64,000 nucleotides of DNA from Mucidula mucida (taxonomy: Eukaryota > Basidiomycota > Agaricomycetes > Agaricales > Physalacriaceae), in NCBI GenBank assembly GCA_015501055.1, contig JADNYV010000155.1:1-64000 (forward strand), read 5' to 3'. The notes below the pieces were generated by a model, which was not told the origin of the DNA, ran no database searches, and worked only from the letters and a program-made list of their open reading frames with translations. This document shows, piece after piece, positions 44,072 through 56,071 of the stretch; the stretch's first letter is position 1, and each line of letters begins with the position of its first letter. The translations under genes were made by a program, and so were the position numbers.

Positions 44072-44550
44072 ATGTCTGAAGTAGCTCGACTCTGCGACGT
44101 CACGACTGTACCAGGCTCCGCCGAGGTAGAGGCTTTCAATTTCATTATTGGCAACGTTCCGGTTTGTTAGCTCGCATCTCTCACTTCCATTGCCTCATTT
44201 TGTCAACTTTAGGGACTTGATGGCCTAGGATATCATCTGGGAATGTCGAGGGGAAAGATCTCGGATCACACGGAGATGCCGAGAAAAAACTGGATCTCAT
44301 TGTGTATCACAGCGGCGCAGATACTAGCTTCACCCAGTCATGGATGGAATCAGATCTCACACTTTCATCACCGACTTTCGCCGACCTCCAGAGCGCCGTT
44401 ATACACTTCCGAAGCGTTGGTTGGGTGACACCTCCGGTATTCATGCAGCGTATCCCTTTGGAGCATATTATGGGAATGACCTGCCAGTCTTGTCTTAAAT
44501 ATCAGTGTGAGTATGAAGGGTTGAACATGTGGTGGAATGGAAACTCGTAG
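44072..44550 (+). pseudogene. copy 3 of the unknown local family (5' fragment)
   Basis: It starts MSEVARLCDVTTVPGSAEVE at 44072; an intron near 44162-44212 leads to GLDGLGYHLGMSRGKISDHT. Similarity to copies 1 and 2 ends at about 44285. What follows in another frame (VYHSGADTSFTQSWMESDLT to a stop at 44550) has no match to the family and no motif I recognise. The fragment is therefore a truncated copy fused to unrelated sequence. Confidence 0.65.
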
Positions 44551-44726
44551 ACTTTCGCCCAGAGATGTACATAGATTGTTCGCGATAAGTATTCCGCTGT
44601 ATCACGTCCAAATCAGGTCTATTTGTATTCTCCGCCGCGTTCCCCTTTGATTTTGACACCGGCTCGAAAGCTAAACAGCATTCATATACACCCTAACCCT
44701 ACGTCAACCTTACCTCCCGCCCCAAG

Positions 44727-45420
44727 ATGATGCCCGAGTACGCGCCATATGCCTCTTTCACGACGCTCGCGCAGGGTCTTGCTCAGCTCGCGGCTGGAAA
44801 TGGGTCTTCAATTTACCAGATGCAACTTGACAGCGCGCCGTTCGAGTGTGGTTCTTCCAACTCAACCTCCACGTACCTGAATACCTTGGAAGTGCTCGTT
44901 GCTGTTTCATGTGGCGATGGCGTGGAGATTACAGACTCTGTTACGGAACTCCAGGAATACTGGACGGAACTCAGCAGTATATCGTCTTTTGCTGACGCTA
45001 TGATATGGGTGCGCGCCACTTGCGCGTATGGTGTTTCCTTGTTCGTTCTTATGATATCTGATATTGTGCAGAGGATGGAAAGTTCATCGCGAAGACCGCT
45101 TCTTGGGACCTGTCTCTGGGAACACGAGTTTCCCGCTGCTCTTCATCGGTAACACAGCGGACCCAGTAACGCCCCTTGCTTCGTAAGTCATGTTCATATC
45201 TTGCTTCGGTTTAACGCCTATTCGACAGAGCGAAAAAGACTTCGGCTGGCTTCCCCGGATCTGCCGTCTTAACGTTGAATGCGCCTGGTGTACGTCACCT
45301 AGTCATTTGCTGTGTTCAATCCTAATCGTTCATGTAGCACACTTCATTTACAGCGTCATCTACGTGTATTCAGTCGTAAATTCGGAGTTATATTGTATAG
45401 TCTCGTAAACCGACTCAACG
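44727..45420 (+). pseudogene. 5'-truncated TAP-like alpha/beta hydrolase
   Basis: This is the C-terminal half of a secreted peptidase-like alpha/beta hydrolase of the tripeptidyl-aminopeptidase (TAP) type. It reads PYASFTTLAQGLAQLAAGNG, VAVSCGDGVEITDSVTELQE, then across introns at about 45030-45070 and 45182-45229: CAGWKVHREDRFLGP, FPLLFIGNTADPVTPLAS and AGFPGSAVLTLNAP. The Asp of the catalytic triad lies in GNTADPVTP. The nucleophile G-x-S-x-G half is missing upstream, where family copy 3 lies instead. Near the expected final His (HTSF, after 45350) the best frame contains a stop. It is a truncated relic. Confidence 0.7.
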
Positions 45421-45456
45421 AGAGAAGATGGGATACTCACGATCGTCTCTTAGTAG

Positions 45457-45938
45457 AGTCTGGAACCTATGTAGGGGGTACCTCATAGGCTCACTTCGGA
45501 CGTCGAAAATTGCAGATGCCGAACCCTAACCACAGAGTGTGCCGTCGGACCGGAACCAGATGGATACGAGCTCGCAGCTTTTGCACTACTTACTGATGCA
45601 TCATATACCTCGAATTTACTGCCTTTAGTTAAAATTGCATATCTAAGGTCTGTCTACGGTTCATCATTCCTTGAATTTTCACTATAGATCACCTGCAACT
45701 CGATAACAATCCTCCGAATGACCGGATGCGCTGCAACAACTGCCCGCACTGCACTGTTGAGGCGCTGTGCCACATCAAACTCTCCATTATACGTAGATTA
45801 CACTGGTGAAAGTGGGATGAGTGCTCAGTAAACACTGGACGATTTAGCGTGATTGGTAACCAGCGGTAACCCTAACCTTAGTGCATTTTGAAACTCCGAA
45901 GTGAGCCTCACAGGGTACCCCCACATAGGCTCCAGACT
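45457..45938. mobile_element. inverted-repeat-bounded segment, probable MITE
   Basis: The 44-nt arms at 45457-45500 and 45895-45938 are complementary with a few mismatches (AGTCTGGAACCTATGTAGGG versus AGTCTGGAGCCTATGTGGGG). No clear target-site duplication was found, and no transposase is visible between them. Confidence 0.6.
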
Positions 45939-46401
45939 AGGTATTGTATATGAAATTGAGGCCGAGTTGTTCCCTTCTGCTACCTCTTGATTGAACACGG
46001 ACATCTATTTAATTTATGTATTCCAAATGTATTGTCATATTCTTATGGATCTGTCCGTGAAGAGGACTTGAAGGTCGCCCGGCTGTCGGGGGAGCGGACC
46101 CGTTTTCTCTTCTCTTACCGCCATCATTGATGCAGCCAGTGCAGCACTGATCCTTCTTCCTTCCTGTCAACAACCATGTCAAGTAAAGAGAACTCGGCAA
46201 ATATGTAGACGTCTCCCAACAACGACGAAGAGTGTTTACAACTATCACCACATTCACACCAGGTCAGACCATGCACACTCACACTTGGGGGGTGCACATG
46301 CACACCCGGGCGCACTGCCGTGCGATGAAGATGCCAAAATTGGTAATTGATCTGTGGCACCGGTTAGGGTGAGTTGGTGACTCCGCGCGCGCTAGCGCGC
46401 C

Positions 46402-46439
46402 CAACACTTAGGCTTCGGGTACCCGAAGCCTAAGTGTTG
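46402..46439. repeat. perfect 38-bp palindrome
   Basis: The half-site CAACACTTAGGCTTCGGGT is followed directly by its exact complement, with no loop. It is immediately preceded by the palindrome GCGCGCTAGCGCGC (46387-46400) and followed by telomere-like repeats. Confidence 0.9.
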
Positions 46440-46495
46440 CAGGTTAGGAAGGGTTAGGGTTAGGGGTTAGGGGTTTGGGTCGGTTAGTGGTGAAT
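46440..46495 (+). repeat. interstitial telomere-like (TTAGGG)n tract
   Basis: It contains AAGGGTTAGGGTTAGGGGT and similar units, matching the TTAGGG telomere repeat common in basidiomycetes but imperfect and short. Being within a chromosome arm window, it is an interstitial tract or part of a repeat end. Confidence 0.65.
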
Positions 46496-46522
46496 ATATA
46501 TGTTCTCGGGTGGGGCGGATGA

Positions 46523-47053
46523 TGTTAGCAACTGACTATAGCCACAAGACTAAACCAGGTACCACAGCAAGAACTAAAGGAGAAAGTGTTTGCGTTCGTA
46601 AGACTAGGCTAGGCCATGTGTATAAACGAGATCAGAACTAAAGTACAACAATGCTACGCTACTGCTTATATACTAGTAAGTCTGTGTTTGGAACTCCTTG
46701 TCCATACATGTTTCCGCTAGGGATGGCTCCACACCCTTGACCCAGTATTGTATGCTACTAGTCCGTGAAACCATTAAATACGAGTGGTAACTGCATGTAA
46801 GTAATAATACTGAAACGACCATGTGTGTTACAAGTGTTGACAGTGTGTATACAATCGGAAGTCTATGAGGTATCGGCATGTATGATGTCATTCATGTGTT
46901 TGGCGTGTGTCTGACATGAGTACGGCTTTGGTAATGAAAAGGAGTATGATCAAAGACAAAACAGATGATAAAACAGTCCATTGGTTGATAAGACAAGGCC
47001 CCCGATAAGATATGATAAGATGTGAAAATGTGAAAATATGGCGATTCATAACA
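46523..47053 (-). repeat. 3' LTR of the outer Gypsy element
   Basis: A 531-bp LTR, TG...CA-bounded, next to a purine-rich tract (complement of CACCCCCTCTTTAAGG at 47055-47070) that serves as the polypurine primer. Confidence 0.9.
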
Positions 47054-47064
47054 TCACCCCCTCT

Positions 47065-49383
47065 TTAAGGCGCAAGTTCTATTCTGCGCCAGAGTCGCTC
47101 CATGAGGGCCGCAGAGGGTAGTGTGACGTCAAGGGGTTTGGTGTCAGGCGGTGGCATGGGTCGGAATAGATGTGATGGAAATTGCGACATGGGAACTTCA
47201 ATGTGAGCAAGCGCGGGTGGCTTAGGCTTGTTCGGATATTGTTGGTGGAAATCACTGATAGCTTTGTCGGCATTTTTGAGATTGCATGCCGGTTCCCATG
47301 TCTGCTTGTGTGTGCCATAACCCTTCCAGTGAACCTTGTATTGAAAACCCCCGCGGTACTTCTGGGAATTAACCACTTTCTCAACCTCCCATTCCGGTTC
47401 GGCTCCTTCCAGCACAGGTGGTGGACGCATGTCTCGGGGTTGTGTTGGGAACTGGGGCTCATGATAAGGCGTCAGCAGGGCTTCATTGAACACGGGATGG
47501 ATGCTTTTCCATGTGTGGGGAATCTGGAGTTTGTAAGAGCTCATCCCAACTTTCTTGATCACTGTGAACAGCCCAAAGCGTTTGTCATTGAGCTTCTTCA
47601 TTGGTCGGTCCGTGCTGAGATTCATCCCTTCCAGTCATACTTTGTCGCCTTCCTTGTACTCTGCTGCCTCTGTCCGCTTCCTGTCATAAAACCGTTTCAT
47701 GTCCTCTTTTGCCATCTTCAATGCTGACCCCACTTTGTCCCATGTCTTCCTCATGCCGTCGGCAAACTCCTGCGCAGTCTCATTTCTCAATGCCGTTTTT
47801 GGAGCGGTGCCTTTGTAGGGGGGTCTGCCCATGTCTGCAAAGAACGGAGTGACTTTGGTTGCCAAGTGTACCCGATCATTGTAAACAAATTCGGCAGAGG
47901 GTAACCATTCATGCCAGTCGTTCTGATAGTAATTGACAAATAACCATAAGAAATGTTCTATCTCTTGGTTCAACCGTTTCGTTTGCCCATTTGCCTGTGA
48001 ATGATACGCTGTTGTGAAATTTCCTTCAATGCCCAGCAACCAGTACAACTCCTTCATGAAGTGTGAGTGATATTGCGGCCCTCGATCATGTACTGTAGTG
48101 TTTCGACCGCAAATTCACATAACGGGTCACGGGGGTCTTTGAAGTGAAGCTATATATACATCATAACGGGTCACGAACCACTTTGGTCAGGCACGAGCCT
48201 CCAAATAAGGAAATTTCAGGTCCCGCTATAAGCGGAACTGTCCAAAAAAGGCAATTTAAGGGTCTGTGAAGCTGTTCGCTGTAACTTCAGACCATAATGG
48301 GTCACAGGCTGTGAAGTTACGGTTGAAACGCTACAGTATCATCTGTCGCGGTAATTCATGTATGGGAAAGATGTGATTGCGGTAAATACGAGCCATGCCT
48401 TCCGACGTCAGGGTGGTGTGTGTTGGTATGATGCGTAATCGCTTTGTGAAATGGTCCACAAACGTGCTGATAGCGTTGTATCCTCCCGACTCCGGTAACT
48501 CCCCAATCATGTCCGTCCCTACTACCTCCCATGGCTCGCTTGGTACGTCTATAGGATGGAGGGGTGCGGCTGGCTTTGTGCGATGTGACTTTGTGGCCTG
48601 ACATTTTTGACACCCTTCTACATATTCGCGGATGTCTCGGCTGATTCCGGGCCATCAATAGGTGCATGTGATCAACTCGAGGGTCTTGTATTGTCCCGGA
48701 TGCCCTGCAAGCTGTGCATCATGGTGCATTCCAATAACTTTTCCCCGCAATTCCTTGTTCTTCGGTATGTAAATACAATCTTTCCACATAATAAGTCCAT
48801 TTTCCTTCTCTTCCCATCCTTTTTCTTTGTTTTCTAATGCTTTTTGTATGTATCTGTCTTTGTTTTCTTTTCTTTGTTTGATTTTGTTAAGTAATTCGTC
48901 CTCCGGTGTATCTACTGTATGTAAAGAAAATTGAATTTGTGAAATAAAAAACTCTGGCTTCAGCAAAACAACATTTTTGTTATCTTTTTCCCCCTTCTCA
49001 AGGCCTGTCATCCTTGACAAGGCATCAGCTTTTCCCATCGTCCTGCCTGGCTTGTGAATCATCTGTATGTCATACTCCGCTAACTCCGTAACCCATCTTG
49101 CCTGCCTCCGATTCAGCTTCTGTGGCTTTCGGAAGTACTGGAGGTTTTGATGATCGGTAAACACCTCCACCGTTTCCTTTGCTCCAAGGAGATATTGTCT
49201 CCAGTCGTCAATCGAGTCCATAATAGCCATCATCTCTTTGTCGTAGATCTTGTAGTTGTGTTCAACTTCATTTAGCGCGCGAGGTCAAAAAGTCACTGGT
49301 TGCCATTTCCCGTCAACAAGCTGGGAAAGAACAGCCCCATTTGCATAGTTCAAGGAGTCTGCCTCAACTCAAAACTTGCCATT
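47065..49383 (-). pseudogene. outer Gypsy pol, RNase H-integrase-chromodomain part
   Basis: It reads from 49383: RNase H-like DKEMMAIMDSIDDWRQYLLG and TDHQNLQYFRK; integrase zinc-binding residues (GMHHDAQLAGHPGQ), integrase core interrupted at 48093 by a MITE; QANGQTKRLNQEIEHFLW; then the chromodomain EWEVEKVVNSQKYRGGFQYK with KGYGTHKQTWEP. Frameshifts and stops occur (for example near 49290, where a TGA precedes PRALNE). Not functional. Confidence 0.88.
48093..48336. mobile_element. Tc1/mariner-type MITE, 244 bp, copy 2
   Basis: It has the same termini as 41276-41519 and is flanked by TA at 48091-48092 and 48337-48338. The uninterrupted site survives in the related inner Gypsy (complement near 55110-55130), confirming TA as the only duplicated bases. 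Confidence 0.92.
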
Positions 49384-49910
49384 TGTTATGAATCGCCATA
49401 TTTTCACATTTTCAATCTTATCATATCTTATCGGGGGCTTGTCTTATCAACCAACGGACTGTTTCATCATCTGTTCCGACACCGATCATACTCCTTTTCA
49501 TTACCGAAGCCGTACTCATGTCGGACACACGTCCAACACATGAATGACATCATACATGCTGATACCTCATGGACTCCCTATTGTATACACACCGCCGACA
49601 CTCGTAGCACACATGGACGTTTCAGTATTATTACTTACATGCAGTTACCACTCGTATTTAATGGTTTCACGGACTAGTAGCATACCACACTGGGTCAAGG
49701 GCGTGGAGCATCCCTAGTGGAAACACGTATGGACAAGGAGTCTCAAACACAGACTTACTAGTATATAAGCAGTAGTGTAGTATCATTGTACTTTAGTTCC
49801 GATCTTGTTTATACACCTGGCCTAGCCTAGTCTTACGAACGCGAACGTTTTCTCTTTCAGTTCTTGCTGTGGTACCTGGTTGAGTCTCGTGGCTTAGTCA
49901 GTCGCTAACA
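49384..49910 (+). repeat. 5' LTR of the inner Gypsy element
   Basis: 527 bp, TGTTATG...GCTAACA. The inner region starts directly after with GAAGATCGGAAC. Confidence 0.92.
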
Positions 49911-50509
49911 GAAGATCGGAACTACTTTCTACCACCTACCACACATCCCTGATCGTCGATCAGCACTTCGCTGTTTGATCATCGCACATTCCCCTATTCC
50001 CTTTCCCTGTTTACAGATCGACGGATTCCTAATTCCAGCGCACGTCCGCATACATGTGTATTGGTCCCAGTAGCGCCGGCTAACAGTTAGAGATAACTGC
50101 CTCGGGTGCTGGAAGTAGCCGCTCTCACGAGAACGAACTTTTGGCAGTTGCACTTCAGTGGGCGCTGTTTACGGGTCAACCCCCGTTCCCAGGAAAACTT
50201 TGGCTTACCTCACACCAGAGGGACGTCGGCTGGGCAATTGCGAACTTGTGACGAGCTCTTGGGCTCCGTAGATACGTAGTCAGTAGTCGGTAAAATAGCG
50301 TAGACAGTTACAATACTTACCTACCTTACTTACCTTACGATACACACCATCATTCCCCACCCTACCAAGTCCTGGATTCTATCTCAGATCTAGGCGACTC
50401 CTCCTTATTCATCCAAACCTCTATTCCCTCACCCGTTTCATCAAAATCCGCATCTCCTATATCCCCACTTTCACCATTTCACTCTCCGATCCTATCACCC
50501 CGACTCATC
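49911..50509. other. 5' untranslated leader of the inner Gypsy
   Basis: About 600 nt between LTR and gag ATG. The corresponding leader of the outer element (complement of about 59430-60024) aligns along its length. No ORF is supported. Confidence 0.6.
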
Positions 50510-52217
50510 ATGTCCAACGAAGCACCCGAAACCGCTCCTCACACACCCGCTCATCACGCCGATGTCGAAATCAAAGGCCGATCCCTTGTCAACAAGCCTT
50601 ACGACTATGACGGGGACAAGTCCAAGTACAAGAGCTGGTGGCGATCAATGTTCACATACATCCGTGACAAGAAGAACAACCTCACATCTGACTCCGAAAG
50701 GATCAATGTTGTTCTCTCCTACATCCGAGGAGATCACGTAGATGCATGGGTCCAGAACTACTTGGACCATAACTTCGATGAGGAAGAAGAGGAATGGATA
50801 GAGTCGGACGCGAGTATAGAATAAAAAAAGTACTCACGAATAAACTCATACTCATCATGCAAGCCAAGAGTATACTCGCACGTGAGTAGAGTAGAGTCTA
50901 GAGTCTATGGTGAGTCTAGAGTTTCAGTTTGGGGCCACGAATACTCGATAGACTCATACTCATAAATATTCGTGAATACTCATGAGTATTCTTATATTCG
51001 TGAGTATTCGTGAGTATGATGAGGTGGTTGACGAGGATGGGGATGATGTTGAGGAGAACTTGTGGACCAAGAGGAAGGGGAAGGGCAAGGCTGTTGCACA
51101 GTCGGAGGAGATGGACTTTTCTGATTTCCGCGATGGTATGGATCCTGTCTCAGAGTTTGACACGGGTCATGATGGTGATGTTGAGATTGACGATGATGAC
51201 AATGATCTCTATGAAACGATTGAGCAGGTAGTTTTGGTTCGACGGCGCAAGCCTGCTTCTTCACCTCAGGATACTACTGATATGGATGCTACTGATATGG
51301 ATATAACTTGATACACTTACGACCTACTTACTTTAATCTTCACTGTCTTTATGTTTGAATTTGCTTGCTGATACGTGAGTATACTCGAGTATACTCGGAT
51401 CGTACTCGAGTACTCGAATACTCGAGACTCATGAAGTACTCTCGAGTAGAGTAGATATTCGAGTAGAGTCTCGAGTGAAGACTCGAGTCTTGAGTATTGG
51501 GTTTGAGGTAAGAGTTACTCATACGATGAGTCCGAATATACTCGAGTATGGACTCGTGTCCATCTCTAGGAATGGACAGTCTCTTGGACGGAGTTCAAGG
51601 AAGACTTGAAGGAGCGATTTGTGGATTCCAACCTCGCGCGAGACGCGCAAGACCAGATCGAGCGGTTGCGCCAGGGGCAAGACACCGCTCAAGACTTCTT
51701 CCAGAAGTTTGAGGTCCTGCTCACTCAGGCAGGATACTCAAAGGATGATGCATTCGTTGTACGACTTCTCAAGACCAATGTCAACGAGAAGATCATCGAC
51801 CAGATCTATGGCAGGTGAGACGGGTTGCCAGAGAAGTACAAGGATTGGAAGGCACAGATCCTTCAGATTGATCAGCTATGGAGAAGGCGGGCGGCGAGCA
51901 AGAGGTCCGGCATGCAGTCCCGGCCTCAAGCTCCGCAGGTGGCTACATCGAGAGCTAATCCTACGAACCCACCTCCAACACCGATCACACGACGAGATGC
52001 TACCGGTGTTACCTATGGAGGAGCCGGCAGGCCGATGGACATCAACAACGCACGTCAAAGAGGACTTTGCTTCAGCTGTGGCGAACACGGCCACGTCAGC
52101 AGGTTCTGTCCGAAGAAGGGTCGACCCCAGTCGATTCGGGGTTTATGGACCGAGATGAATGACGAGGAGAAGAAGAAGCTGGCCGAAGAGTTGGGTTTTG
52201 CGAAGCTCCCGCAGTAG
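50510..52217 (+). pseudogene. inner Gypsy gag, split by a hAT-like insertion
   Basis: MSNEAPETAPHTPAHHADVE starts at 50510. The capsid-like region (YKSWWRSMFTYIRDKKNN) runs to 50798, is interrupted by 50799-51568, then resumes with SWTEFKEDLKERFVDSN. A CGA-to-TGA change near 51817 (relative to the outer copy) truncates the frame again after QIYGR. Beyond it lies the CCHC zinc knuckle CFSCGEHGHVSRFC and a stop at 52217. Confidence 0.88.
50799..51568. mobile_element. hAT-like non-autonomous element, 770 bp
   Basis: The termini are TAGAGTCGGACGCGAGT and, on the complement, TAGAGATGGACACGAGT, flanked by the 8-bp duplication GGAATGGA (50791-50798 and 51569-51576). Many ACTCGAGTA words crowd both ends. 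A 109-codon acidic ORF (50982-51311, DEVVDEDGDDVEENLWTKRK) resembles the acidic tail of hAT transposases, which is inference. The right half is repeated in opposite orientation at 63757-64000. Confidence 0.85.
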
Positions 52218-52220
52218 ACG

Positions 52221-55200
52221 CAGTCCTGCCGGAGCAGTCATCAAGGAAAGGGTCGTCAGATGCAGAATCTATTTACAGTACGGGTACTGAAACATCTAAA
52301 ATATCATCGACGACTTTACCACCAAAACCTGCGAAAGAAAGATTTGAGCCAAATACGCCTGAGTGGATCGCACAACGGCTAAGAGAGGATGACGTGTCGA
52401 GAGCAGTGGGAATTTTGAGAGCATGGATGCCGGAGCGGAGAGAGAGAGAAGCGACGGAGGAGAAGGTGATGGCGATCAGAGCGTTGACAAAGGAAGCCGC
52501 GGTGGAAGTTGTGACGGAGTTGAAAAAGTCGAGGAAGTACATCCGGGGAACAAAGGGGCAGGACATGAAACTCCGAGTAACCATAGAGAGCGTACACACA
52601 GGCTCTGAATGGGAAACGAGTGCCCTTCTTGACAGTGGAGCAACGGGTTCTTGTGTCAATAAAGAATTCGTCGAGAAGAACGGACTCCCGATCAAGGAGT
52701 TACCGGTCAAGCTCCCTGTTTACAATGCGGATGGAACCCTAAACGAGGGAGGAGCAATCGAAGGTTTTGTGGAGGTCCGGATGAAGATCGGAGATCACGC
52801 CGAAAAGATTGAGTTGGCCGTCACCAATCTCGGCAAAACAAGTATCTTTTTGGGGCTAGATTGGATACGATATCACAACCCCACGATCAACTGGACGGAA
52901 TCCACATTGACCTTTGATCGATGCCCAGACCGCTGCGGCTATCTACCCGAGTACAACTCACCGGAAGATGAAGGAGAAGACATAGAAGAGAAGTTGGAAG
53001 AGGGAGAGCGTTTGTTCTGGATGGACTGGGACAACTATCGCAAAAGCGGAGAAAAGCTGAGATCACAACAGCCTTCATCCGCTGCTGCACCTTACATCGA
53101 GGAATTTTCCGATGTATTCAGCAAGGCGGACTTTGACAAGTTACCGGAGCGAAGACCCTGGGATCACGCGATAGAACTTATGCCTGGTTCCAAACCGGTT
53201 GACTGCAAGGTTTATCCCCTTAGTCCATCCGAGCAGAAGGCGTTAGATGAGTTCCTGGAAGAAAACATACGGACGGGACGTATACGGCCATCAATTTCAC
53301 CTATGGCGTCACCCTTCTTCTTTGTCAAAAAGAAGGACAGAAGCCTTCGGCCAGTACAGGATTATCGGAAGTTAAACGACATGACAATTAAGAACCGATA
53401 CCCCTTGCCGTTGATCCAGGAGCTTATCGACAAGTTGAAGGGAGCAAAGGTTTTCACAAAGATGGATGTCCGATGGGGTTACAATAACATCCGGATCAAA
53501 GAAGGTGATGAGTGGAAAGCGGCGTTTAGAACAAACCGAGGCCTGTTCGAGCCCTCAGTCATGTTCTTCGGACTTACAAACTCGCCGGCGACATTCCAAT
53601 GTTCATGAATCACATTCTGAAGGAGCTGATTGATGAAGGACATGTTATAGTTTACTTGGATGACATACTTATCTTTACGAACACGTTGGAAGAACATAGG
53701 CATATCGTACGACGAGTATTAGAAATATTACGAGTAAATAAGTTGTATTTAAAACCCGAGAAATGTAGTTTCGAGGCACATACTGTAGATTACTTGGAGT
53801 TATTGTTGGAGGGGAGAAGTGAAGATGGATCCGGCAAAAGTGGCCGTAGTGAAGGAATGGAAGGAGCCAACGAAGAAGAAGGAAGTACAGTCATTCCTGG
53901 GCTTCTGCAACTTCTACCGACGTTTCATCCGGGGATTTGCGGGAGTAGCGAAGCCATTGACATCGCTAACCGGGAAGGGCAAGTGGGTTTGGGGCATGGA
54001 GCAGCACGAGGCATTTGAGGAGTTGAAGCGGAGGATGACGGAAGAACCTGTTCTGATCGTACCACGCGACGACGGCAAGTTTCGAGTTGAGGCAGACTCC
54101 TCGAACTATGCGAACGGGGCGGTTCTTTCCCAGTTGGTGGACGGAAAATGGAGACCAGTAGCCTTTCGGTCTCGCGCGCTGAACGAAGTAGAGCGCAATT
54201 ATGAGATCTACGACAAAGAGATGATGGCTATTATGGACTCGATTGACGACTGGAGACAATATCTCCTTGGAGCAAAGGAAATGGTGGAGGTGTTTACCGA
54301 TCATCAAAACCTCCAGTACTTCCGGAAGCCACAGAAGTTGAATCGGAGGCAGGCGAGATGGGTTACGGAGTTAGCGGAATATGACATACAGATGATTCAC
54401 AAGCCGGGCAAGACGAGGGGAAAGCTGATGCCTTGTCAAGGATGACAGGCCTTGAGAAGGGGGAAAAAGATAACGAAAACGTTGTTTTGCTCAAGCCGGA
54501 GTTTTTTATTTCACAAATTCAATTTTCTTTACATACAGTAGATACACCGGAGGACGAATTACTTAACAAAATCAAACAAAGAAAAGGAAACAAAGACAGA
54601 TACGTACAAAAAGCATTAGAAAACAAAGAAAAAGGATGGGAAGAGAAGGAAAATGGACTTATTATGTGGAAGGATGTATTTACATACCGAAGGACAAGGA
54701 ATTGCGGGGAAGAGTTATTGGAATGCACCATGATGCACAGCTTGCAGGGCATCCCGGACGATACAAGACCCTCGAGCTGATCACACGCACCTATTGGTGG
54801 CCAGGAATCAGCCGAGACGTCCGGGAATACGTGGAAGGGTGTCAAAAATGCCAGGTCACCATGTCACATCGCACGAAGCCGGCTGCACCTCTTCATCCTA
54901 TTGATGTGCCAAGCGAGCCATGGGAAATAGTAGGGACGGACATGATTGGAGAGCTGCCGGAATCGGGAGGATACAACGCTATCAGCACGTTTGTGGACCA
55001 TTTCACAAAGCGATTACGCATCATACCGACACACACCACTCTGACGTCAGAAGGCATGGCCCGCATCTACCGAGATTGCATTTTCCCCATACATGGGATG
55101 CCACGCCAGATGATACATGACGCGGTCCACAATACCACTCGCGTTTTATGAAGGAGTTGTACCGGTTGTTGGGCATACAAGGAAACTTTACAACGGCGTA

Positions 55201-56071
55201 TCATCCACAGGCAAATGGGCAGACGGAACGGCTGAACCAAGAGATAGAACATTTCTTACGGTTATTCGTCAACTACCATCAGAACGACTGGCACGAATGG
55301 CTACCCTCTGCCGAATTTGTTTACAATGATCGGGTACACTCGGCAACTAAAGTCACTCCGTTCTTTGCAGACATGGGCAGACACCCCTACAAAGGCACCG
55401 CCCCGAAAACGGCATCGAGAAATGAGACTGCGCAGGAGTTTGCCGACGGCATGAGGAAAACATGGGACGAAGTGGGGTTGGCATTGAAGATGGCCAAAGA
55501 GGATATGAAACGGTTTTATGACAGGAAACGGACAGAGGCAGTGGAGTACAAGGAAGGCGACAAAGTATGGCTGGAAGGGACGAATCTCAGCACGGATCGA
55601 CCAATGAAGAAGCTCAATGACAAACGCTTTGGGCTGTTCACAGTGATCAAGAAAGTGGGATGAGCTCTTACAAACTCCAGATTCCCACACATGGAAAAGC
55701 ATCCATCCCGTGTTCAATGAAGCCCTGCTGACGCCTTATCATGAGCCCCAATTTCCGACACAACCCCGAGATACGCTCCACCACCTGTGCTGGAAGGAGC
55801 CGAACCGGAATGGGAGGTTGAGAAAGTGGTTAATTCCCGAAAGTACCGCGGGGGTTTTCAATACAAGGTTCACTGGAAGGGTTACGGCACACACGAGCAG
55901 ACATGGGAACCGGCATGCAATCTCAAAAATGCCGACAAAGCTATCAGTGATTTCAACCAACAATATCCGAACAAGCCTAAGCCACCCGCGCTTGCTCACA
56001 TTGAAGTTCCCATGTCGCAATTTCCATCACATCTATTCCGACCCATGCCACGCCTGACACCAACCCCTTGA
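52221..56071 (+). pseudogene. inner Gypsy pol (protease, RT, RNase H, integrase, chromodomain) with frameshifts
   Basis: In order: aspartic protease with DSGATGS (about 52630); RT with [20 protein letters not shown] and the YLDD box (about 53660); RNase H (FTDHQNLQYFRK, about 54300); integrase zinc finger (HHDAQLAGHPGR) and core (IVGTDMIGELPESGG, about 54930); and the chromodomain EWEVEKVVNSRKYRGGFQYK (about 55810). At least six single-base deletions, compared with the outer copy, break the frame near 53597, 53795, 53815, 54420 and 54675, with further loss near 55120 next to the second catalytic Asp of integrase. Inactive as written. Confidence 0.88.

Larger units (their letters stand above)
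45939..46517. other. transposon debris and telomere-like repeats
   Basis: No gene is supported. It holds a perfect 38-bp palindrome at 46402-46439, a second GC palindrome at 46387-46400, and TTAGGG-like repeats at about 46440-46495. Around 46239-46308 it shares short blocks with the complement of 63030-63115. Confidence 0.5.

Noticed and set aside
51360..51560. Dense ACTCGAGTA repeats as a CRISPR-like or satellite array
   Set aside because: Units are irregular and have no unique spacers, and the block is the subterminal region of a hAT-like element with an 8-bp target duplication.
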